From Leucothrix mucor (GTDB lineage: Bacteria > Pseudomonadota > Gammaproteobacteria > Thiotrichales > Thiotrichaceae), in the NCBI GenBank assembly GCA_011322515.1, contig DRMS01000439.1:1-10657 (forward strand): DNA of 10,657 nt, in the 5' to 3' direction. Position 1 is the stretch's first letter. Each line of letters opens with the position of its first letter. The notes below the pieces were generated by a model that worked only from the letters and a program-made list of their open reading frames with translations, was not told where the DNA came from and ran no database searches. Positions 7,101 to 10,657 of the stretch are shown here, piece by piece. The translations under genes and the position numbers were made by a program.

Positions 7101-7286
7101 AGGGTAAACGGAGAGCTTTATATCACCAGTTAAGTGTAAATCACGCCCTGTATTTTGTTTTACTAATTGACTAATTTGCGTTTTGTAGTGATTAGCATCA
7201 AACGTTGCTACAAAAACAACCAGTGCAAATAGTGCAATGGCTAGCAGGGCAGAGAGTACGAAAAATAGTTTGCTTAATGGTTTCAT
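4182..7286 (-). CDS. AsmA-family protein with internal repeats and C-terminal coiled coil
   Basis: AsmA-like proteins are anchored in the inner membrane and span the periplasm; relatives are implicated in phospholipid movement and outer-membrane homeostasis. The 1034-residue product begins with a membrane anchor (about residues 6-29) followed by the AsmA N-terminal domain (DANHYKTQISQLVKQNTGRDL at 30-50 and LTGDIKLSVYPNIALNLG at 52-69). Residues about 248-500 hold at least six degenerate repeats of 36-38 residues, each opening with a G-D or G-N turn (250, 286, 324, 360, 398, 435). A conserved AsmA C-terminal region follows at about 650-900. From 907 to the end is a highly charged Lys/Glu/Gln helical tract, a likely coiled coil, unusual for this family. 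The start uses an AGGT site located in an inverted repeat. It is transcribed toward mutY-yggX and its stop is one base from element C2. The family call is firm; which paralogue is not. Confidence 0.9.
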   Translation of the reverse strand: MKPLSKLFFVLSALLAIALFALVVFVATFDANHYKTQISQLVKQNTGRDLHLTGDIKLSVYPNIALNLGAASLSNAQGFGNIPFATVKSAQIAVQLLPLLKKKLVVKKIILDGLQLDLHKKADGRTNWDSFHRGSKSAKSQNQLTNDLLKNLSVAGINLSNAAIQWRDDAVRQNIIIAPLNLSSGVFRPNKPIDIHLKGTLKQQHPALSVTTDLSTTLTLSQSNQYISLKGTRLNATAFGLPVSKVVLSGDIQGTLKQLNIAGLKLHLIAAKSILPKGNLSLDLAGDTKLNLEQQIAQIPAMRLQTTITDLPHPDAIIKATVSGNTTLNLQQMQIAGMALKADLQKVIANNSASNAHIKGDTHLEFKKLLLTIKGMAANTNSTRFVEDKGKANANLTGDLRANLNNMFVTISAMKLTAGATELPNISHVDATITGNLNANIKQQQFTLQNTNIKTNLKGEALSGGNLYAQLSSKHMIANSKKQHFKLQGMKLNATINGGLVPSGKLVHHSQGNIDIDLSRNKGNAQLNNILLEMAGAKLTGNAKLIRLSPQPTLVGAFKTNQFNLKQVLTVLGVKLPLTSKANVFGNSKASFQLSATPSSVNLRQVNLQLDQSRITGELAVNNFQQPAIKSKLKIDQLVVDDYLAPVNPQMAKKSQPNDKLLPVAMMKTLNLDGSVDIKKLRFDQVNFTNVHANINAKKGVINAKPLRFNAYKGNYNGALTINVAGNTPIITMQHQIKKVRSENLLLQFFEDRYVSGGIYLNTNLSTRGNTLATIKQNLNGSADVELRKGTIRDSKFAKKVAMAVNLFEKKKTNAKGQQEVTFTKLGGDWKAKKGIFTTDNMQLLAPHFLITGKGAINMVKNSLDLKLRLKSKNKNSKLFAPLHIHGDFDQLKYELELDVLVKSLLKEDLYKKKAQLKQKLLNEKAKALEKLEARKQAELQKLEAKKEEAQRRLKEEQEKIKQRLQNERLKAQQLLQDRLKREQEKLQNKLDDRLKGALDNQTNDAVESVTEEFQKDLEEKAKDKLKDALRGLF

Positions 7287-7297
7287 TTTTATAGTTT

Positions 7298-7415
7298 ACC
7301 TGAATCCGTGAGGAAAATGCGAATAGCAAGGATTAAGATATTAGTTTCATGCTGGAATTAATAGCTTATTTATCACCCCACCGTTACCTCGCGGATTCAG
7401 GTTCTATTCCAGCAT
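7298..7415 (-). promoter_or_regulatory. interleaved inverted repeats in the asmA-like gene leader
   Basis: Two inverted repeats interlock upstream of the asmA-like start. Repeat a is 7298-7313 (ACCTGAATCCGTGAGG) with 7387-7402, 15 of 16 pairs. Repeat b is 7349-7358 (ATGCTGGAAT) with 7406-7415, perfect. In the minus-strand transcript the order is b', a', b, a, which is pseudoknot topology. The final arm holds the AGGT that is the best Shine-Dalgarno for the gene, so a-a' pairing would hide it. Whether this folds in RNA, acts as DNA, or is just another mobile palindrome is unknown. Confidence 0.5.
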
Positions 7416-7534
7416 AATTTAATGACTCTATTATCCATACATGAGCGCATAAATATATTTATATTTGACAGTGATTGCTTTTATAAAAAGTTAGCATAAA
7501 CTCGCTCATATCTTTTTTAAACAGCGGAAAAACA
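7416..7534. other. divergent intergenic region with possible promoter elements
   Basis: The stretch between the asmA-like leader and the plus-strand membrane gene is AT-rich. It contains a consensus TTGACA at 7465-7470, but no well-spaced -10 follows (TATAAA at 7482 is too close, CATAAA at 7495 too far). A 7-bp inverted repeat ATGAGCG (7441-7447) and CGCTCAT (7503-7509) brackets it. Promoters for both divergent units must be here or in the repeats, but I cannot place them. Confidence 0.3.
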
Positions 7535-8050
7535 ATGCCATTCACAACATTCCACATGGGATTAGGAATATTCACCAAAGCCCTGCTGCAAGGAAGCTTT
7601 AGCCTTATGGTATTTGGCTGGGCGCAAATTGTTATGGATATCCAACCATTAATCGTAATCATCACAGGCGAGGGGCATTTGCATGGCTTTTCACATACTT
7701 ATATTGGCGCTACTTTATTAGCAATCGTAGCTGCCCTGACGGGCAAGTATTTATCTGAAATTGGATTGATTATTTTCGCTATTTCCAATAAGGATAATCT
7801 AATAAAAATCGCGTGGTGGGTTGTGTTTCTTAGTGCTTTTATTGGCACATTTAGCCATGTGCTATTAGATAGCATAATGCATTCTGATGTGGAGCCATTT
7901 TACCCGCTGACACGGCAGAATGATTTTTGGCAACTTTTAACTATTGAGCAGATACATAAACTGTGCATGTACAGTGGCTTTATTGGTGCAGGGATTTATT
8001 ATTATGTGCAGTTTAAAATACGTAATAAGGCTACTACTCCAAAGAAATAA
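7535..8050 (+). CDS. membrane-bound metal-dependent hydrolase-like protein (YdjM/DUF457 type)
   Basis: The 171-residue product is an integral membrane protein with hydrophobic spans near 13-30, 36-45, 57-70, 73-84, 93-111 and 143-160. It has a pattern of His and Asp residues typical of the YdjM/DUF457 (LexA-binding, inner-membrane-associated putative hydrolase) group: H7 in the N-terminal FHMGLG, D35, H48/H50/H54 in GHLHGFSHTY, and H108, D112, H116 and D118 in SHVLLDSIMHSDVEPFYP. These would suit a metal site at the membrane face. The substrate is unknown. A GCGGA site precedes the ATG. mobA begins 35 bp after its stop in the same direction, so they are probably one transcript, without an obvious functional link. 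The family call rests on motif resemblance from memory, so I give moderate confidence. Confidence 0.65.
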   Translation: MPFTTFHMGLGIFTKALLQGSFSLMVFGWAQIVMDIQPLIVIITGEGHLHGFSHTYIGATLLAIVAALTGKYLSEIGLIIFAISNKDNLIKIAWWVVFLSAFIGTFSHVLLDSIMHSDVEPFYPLTRQNDFWQLLTIEQIHKLCMYSGFIGAGIYYYVQFKIRNKATTPKK

Positions 8051-8085
8051 ACGAAGCAACTGAAGAAATGGGAGAGCTATAGACT

Positions 8086-8688
8086 ATGACAATCAATAAA
8101 CAAGATATTAGCGCTGTCATTTTAGCGGGTGGTAAAGGTAGTCGTTTAGGCGGACAGGATAAAGGGCTGTTGCTTTATCAAGGTAAACCTCTGGTTGAAC
8201 ATATAGTAGAACGCATCCAACCACAGGTTGATAATATACTAATCAATGCAAATCGAAATCACGACATTTATCGCGCTTACGGCTACCCTGTTATTAACGA
8301 TACGATGCAAGATTATCAAGGTCCTTTGGCTGGATTTTCAGCCGCTATGCAAGCAATCAAGACAGAGTATATGATCACCTTGCCCTGTGATTGCCCTTTG
8401 ATTCCTAATGATCTTGTGGCGCGATTAATTGCAAGTTTAGAGAATAATCCTTTAAGTATTGCGGTTGCCCATAATGGACAACGCCTACAGTCCGTGCATG
8501 CGCTTATTCCTGTTAAATTGCAGGATAGTTTAAATCAGTTTCTAGCTACGGGTAATCGTAAAATTGCGCTTTGGTATGCACAACATCACTATATCGCCAC
8601 TGATTTTTCTGATATTCCTCAAGCCTTTACCAATATCAATACTGAAGAACAACGTTTGAACCTAGATTCTGTACCTATATTGCACTGA
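8086..8688 (+). CDS. mobA: molybdenum cofactor guanylyltransferase MobA
   Basis: MobA joins GMP from GTP to Mo-molybdopterin, making the guanine dinucleotide cofactor of DMSO-reductase-type enzymes in the cytosol. The 200-residue product has the nucleotidyltransferase P-loop-like signature LAGGKGSRLGGQDKGLL (13-29), the NDTMQDYQGPLAGFSAAM block (71-88), the metal-binding LPCDCPLIP (99-107) and the C-terminal FTNINTEEQ (181-189). A GGGAGAG ribosome site precedes the ATG. The extreme C-terminus, DSVPILH and the TGA stop, lies in sequence homologous to the end of a family B repeat, so these codons look donated by an inserted element. MsrP in this window uses the non-nucleotide cofactor form (family knowledge), so MobA probably serves other enzymes. 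Confidence 0.95.
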   Translation: MTINKQDISAVILAGGKGSRLGGQDKGLLLYQGKPLVEHIVERIQPQVDNILINANRNHDIYRAYGYPVINDTMQDYQGPLAGFSAAMQAIKTEYMITLPCDCPLIPNDLVARLIASLENNPLSIAVAHNGQRLQSVHALIPVKLQDSLNQFLATGNRKIALWYAQHHYIATDFSDIPQAFTNINTEEQRLNLDSVPILH

Positions 8689-8809
8689 TTTTTTGTTCCT
8701 GATTGGAGCATCTCAAGAGGCGCATAGTAACTCTACGCAACGATTGAGATGATTCAAGCAGGGGCAAAAGGGCTAGTAAGATGGGTAAAATCATTGCTTG
8801 GAACTTCCT
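8650..8809. repeat. palindromic repeat, family B copy 2, overlapping the mobA 3' end
   Basis: Read on the minus strand this matches the element at 2328-2487 closely from its outer end (GGAAGTTCCAAGCAATGATT, ending at 8809) through the shared core (8716-8743) to AACAAAAAATCAGTGCAATA. Ungapped similarity is clear down to about 8672 and weaker (GATTCT against GAATCT, shifted two bases) at 8665. A full-length 160-bp copy would begin at 8650, inside mobA, so this terminal repeat has diverged while being read as protein. Downstream it may act as the mobA transcript end. Confidence 0.8.
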
Positions 8810-9098
8810 AAACATACTTTAATCGCTTTTAACGGCATAACATCAATTATAAATATAGGATGAAGAGTATTTGCGCCCAGCAACCCCCATAAACCATCTT
8901 AAATTATTGATTTTAAATTATTTATATAGTAAATAATTGTTTTCATCATGAGAGGATATTGCTGGCAAAACATACCGTTTATTTAATAATTAATTTTTTT
9001 GAATCCAAAAAAATAATTACCGCGTAAACATTCACAACAAAGCAAAACAATATGTAAATAATACTTAATTAAACAAATTAATAATATAGGTGAGTGAG
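8810..9098. promoter_or_regulatory. AT-rich leader region of the exported peptide cluster
   Basis: No gene is seen here. A perfect 9-bp AT dyad, AATTATTTA (8916-8924) and TAAATAATT (8930-8938), is operator-like but could be chance in such AT-rich DNA. A TTGATT at 8907-8912 followed 17 bases later by TAAATA (8930) is a tolerable sigma-70 promoter that would overlap the dyad. A ten-codon ATG frame at 8861 lacks a properly spaced ribosome site. The promoter of the three peptide genes is presumably in this stretch. Confidence 0.3.
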
Positions 9099-9335
<237 letters not shown>

Positions 9336-9347
9336 AAGGTGAGTAAA

Positions 9348-9557
9348 ATGAATAACATTAAGAAAGCAGTAATTGCAGTAGTTTTTGGTTTAATGATGAG
9401 TGGTACTGCAATGGCAGAGCCTGAGGCTGGAGACTTCACGCTTAATTTTACTAATCATACTGTAATGCAGGATGCCTATATGTCAAAAGTATCACTTGAT
9501 AATAAAATGATGGAAGAACCTTCATTCCTTGATTTAAACTATGATGCAAATAATTAA
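9348..9557 (+). CDS. exported small peptide, tandem paralogue 2 (unrecognised family)
   Basis: This 69-residue product has a Sec signal peptide (MNNIKKAVIAVVFGLMMSGTAMA, cut in display here to MNNIKK, hydrophobic core, GTAMA) with cleavage after residue 23. The mature 46-residue form EPEAGDFTLNFTNHT continues with VMQDAYMSKVSLDNK and ends FLDLNYDANN; by my count it has nine acidic and two Lys residues. The DNA from 9434 to 9546 is identical to 9188-9300 in paralogue 1, with no silent changes, while the signal-peptide regions differ. Ribosome site AAGGTGAG fixes the ATG at 9348. It is probably co-transcribed with its neighbours, given short gaps and no terminator until 9832. Confidence 0.82.
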   Translation: MNNIKKAVIAVVFGLMMSGTAMAEPEAGDFTLNFTNHTVMQDAYMSKVSLDNKMMEEPSFLDLNYDANN

Positions 9558-9595
9558 TAATAAACATTAAAAACAATTTATAAAAGGCAAGTAAA

Positions 9596-9805
9596 ATGAA
9601 TAATATTAAAAAAATAGTAATTTCAGCCGTTTTTGGTTTAATGATGAGCGGTACTGCAATGGCAGAGCCAGAAGCGGGAGATTTCACGCTTAATTTTACT
9701 AATCATACTTTGATGCAGGATGCTTATATATCAAAAGTATCACTCGATAATGACATGATGGAGGAGGTTTCATTTCTTGATTTAAATTATCAAACAAATA
9801 ATTAG
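9596..9805 (+). CDS. exported small peptide, tandem paralogue 3 (unrecognised family)
   Basis: This is the most diverged of the three, 69 residues, with the same plan: MNNIKK, hydrophobic core, SGTAMA cleavage after residue 23, and a mature form EPEAGDFTLNFTNHTLMQDA followed by YISKVSLDNDMMEEVSFLDL and NYQTNN. Differences from paralogue 2 in the mature part are few and scattered (V to L, M to I, K to D, P to V, and the tail), so the protein is under constraint rather than decaying. AAAGGCAAG is the ribosome site. A strong intrinsic terminator follows 26 bp after the stop, ending the cluster. Confidence 0.82.
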   Translation: MNNIKKIVISAVFGLMMSGTAMAEPEAGDFTLNFTNHTLMQDAYISKVSLDNDMMEEVSFLDLNYQTNN

Positions 9806-9831
9806 AAAATAAGTTTTCCCATAGCAAAAAA

Positions 9832-9858
9832 GGCCTCTATTATAGAGGCCTTTTTTTT
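9832..9858 (+). terminator. strong intrinsic terminator of the peptide cluster
   Basis: A perfect 8-bp stem GGCCTCTA (9832-9839) and TAGAGGCC (9843-9850) with a TTA loop is followed by eight T residues (9851-9858) and preceded by six A residues (9826-9831). The A-run means it could also work on the opposite strand. It separates the peptide genes from the DUF4331 gene, which must have its own promoter or depend on read-through. Confidence 0.93.
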
Positions 9859-9949
9859 ATTATTAAAATAATTAAAAATAAATGAATCTAGTTTTTTCTT
9901 TGCTTGCGTAATCCTTGCTACAAACCAACCACGCAAATGGAGGAAAACC

Positions 9950-10657
9950 ATGCGACATTTAAGCAAGAAACTTCTTTTAGTAGCCATTACGAGCGCAATG
10001 TGTTCGAGCACAATGGCATCAAGTCACCGTGAAGCACCATTTATCACGGGCAATCCGAAGGTAGATGCTACCGATTTTTATATGTTCCGCAGTTATGAGT
10101 CTGGTCGTGAGGGCTATGTAACATTAGTGGCTAATTACAATCCATTACAAGATGCCTACGGTGGGCCTAACTATTTCAGTATGTCACCTGACGCATTATA
10201 TGAATTTCATATCGATAATAATGGTGACGCAGTAGAGGATATATCCTTCCAGTTTAACTTTAATAATATGCTGGGGGATGGAGGTGCGGGTATTTCTTTA
10301 GGTATTAATGGTAAAAATATTGCCGTACCGCTAAAGAATGTGGGCGGTGTCACATCAACGGATTCTAGCGCATTAAATTTTAAAGAAACTTACAGTATTA
10401 CGATGGTAAATGGGGATCGTCGTACAGGTAAAAAAACGAAAGTAATGAATGCTGATAACAACTCCTTTAGTTTTGCAAAACCCTACGATAATGTTGGTGA
10501 TAAAACTTTTGGCGCTCAGTCTTATGCGGACTATGCAAAGCGTTTTATTAGCAATGTGACGTTATCTGCTTGTCCCTCAGGTGCTCAAGATGGTCGTGTT
10601 TTTGTGGGGCAACGTAAAGAATCGTTTGCGGTTAATTTGGGTGATATTTTTGACCTA
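9950..10657 (+). CDS. exported DUF4331 family protein, 3' end outside the window
   Basis: The frame is open for 236 codons to the window edge. A Sec signal peptide (MRHLSKKLLLVAITSAMCSS, cleavage probably after TMA at 23) precedes SSHREAPFITGNPKVDATDF, the hallmark N-terminus of DUF4331 proteins, then YMFRSYESG, NPLQDAYGGPNYF, ALYEFHIDNNGDAVEDISFQ and GDRRTGKK. These are secreted or periplasmic proteins of unknown function. The single Cys in the signal region is not in a good lipobox. GGAGGA at 9939-9944 is a strong ribosome site for the ATG at 9950; the ATG at 9937 is in another frame. From general knowledge the family is usually around twice this length, so about half is missing. It is downstream of the peptide genes but behind a terminator. 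Confidence 0.93.
   Translation, partial: MRHLSKKLLLVAITSAMCSSTMASSHREAPFITGNPKVDATDFYMFRSYESGREGYVTLVANYNPLQDAYGGPNYFSMSPDALYEFHIDNNGDAVEDISFQFNFNNMLGDGGAGISLGINGKNIAVPLKNVGGVTSTDSSALNFKETYSITMVNGDRRTGKKTKVMNADNNSFSFAKPYDNVGDKTFGAQSYADYAKRFISNVTLSACPSGAQDGRVFVGQRKESFAVNLGDIFDL

Noticed and set aside
7465..7500. TTGACA as a promoter for the membrane protein gene
   Set aside because: The -35 is perfect but no -10 is at 16-18 bp; spacing of 11 or 24 bp is not credible, so it is only noted in the intergenic entry.
509..8688. A dedicated molybdenum cofactor locus linking msrP and mobA
   Set aside because: They are over 6 kb apart with unrelated genes between, and MsrP-type enzymes are known to use the cofactor without the guanylyl group that MobA adds.
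9451..9687. Minus-strand frame across paralogues 2 and 3
   Set aside because: It is antisense to two paralogous genes with proper starts and signal peptides.
9802..10011. Minus-strand frame across the terminator and the DUF4331 start
   Set aside because: It reads through a strong terminator hairpin and opposes the conserved N-terminus of a DUF4331 gene.

Overview
The window looks like chromosomal DNA of an AT-rich gammaproteobacterium. The evidence is the content and sequence character of MsrP/MsrQ, MutY, the Fe(II)-trafficking protein YggX (with mutY and yggX overlapping by 4 bp), an AsmA-family protein and MobA, all of which resemble gammaproteobacterial versions. The many small palindromic repeats and the DUF4331 protein would fit free-living sulfur- or methane-oxidising lineages. 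That last point is an impression, not a demonstration. There is no phage, plasmid or transposase gene in the window.

Layout. Positions 1-508 hold a 168-bp MITE-like element (37-204) with a perfect 8-bp target duplication, then a 23-bp-stem hairpin (247-299). msrP (509-1435) and msrQ (1644-2276) encode the periplasmic methionine sulfoxide reductase and its haem membrane partner; a 163-bp palindromic repeat separates them. A related 160-bp repeat ends two bases before the mutY start (2489-3532). mutY overlaps yggX (3529-3795). Two more repeats (3825-3987, 4014-4180) fill the convergent gap to the large minus-strand asmA-like gene (4182-7286), whose leader has interleaved inverted repeats. Divergent from it are a small membrane protein of the YdjM/DUF457 metal-dependent hydrolase type (7535-8050) and mobA (8086-8688), probably co-transcribed. 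A fourth A/B-type repeat (about 8650-8809) overlaps the 3' end of mobA and appears to supply its last seven codons and stop.

From 9099 to 9805 there are three tandem paralogous genes for 69-70-residue Sec-exported peptides, each with a mature form of about 46 residues that is acidic, Met-rich and Cys-free. I do not recognise the family. The first two share 113 bp of perfect identity and are separated by an (AAAT)8 microsatellite. A strong intrinsic terminator (9832-9858) ends this cluster. The last gene (9950 to beyond the window end) encodes an exported DUF4331 protein and is cut by the window edge.

Themes. MsrP uses a molybdopterin cofactor and MobA acts later in molybdenum cofactor maturation (guanylylation), but they are separate loci and MsrP-type enzymes are known to use the non-nucleotide form, so a direct link is not implied. 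The most novel parts are the tandem exported peptide family beside the DUF4331 gene, and the repeats that have become parts of genes (mutY leader, mobA C-terminus, asmA 3' boundary).
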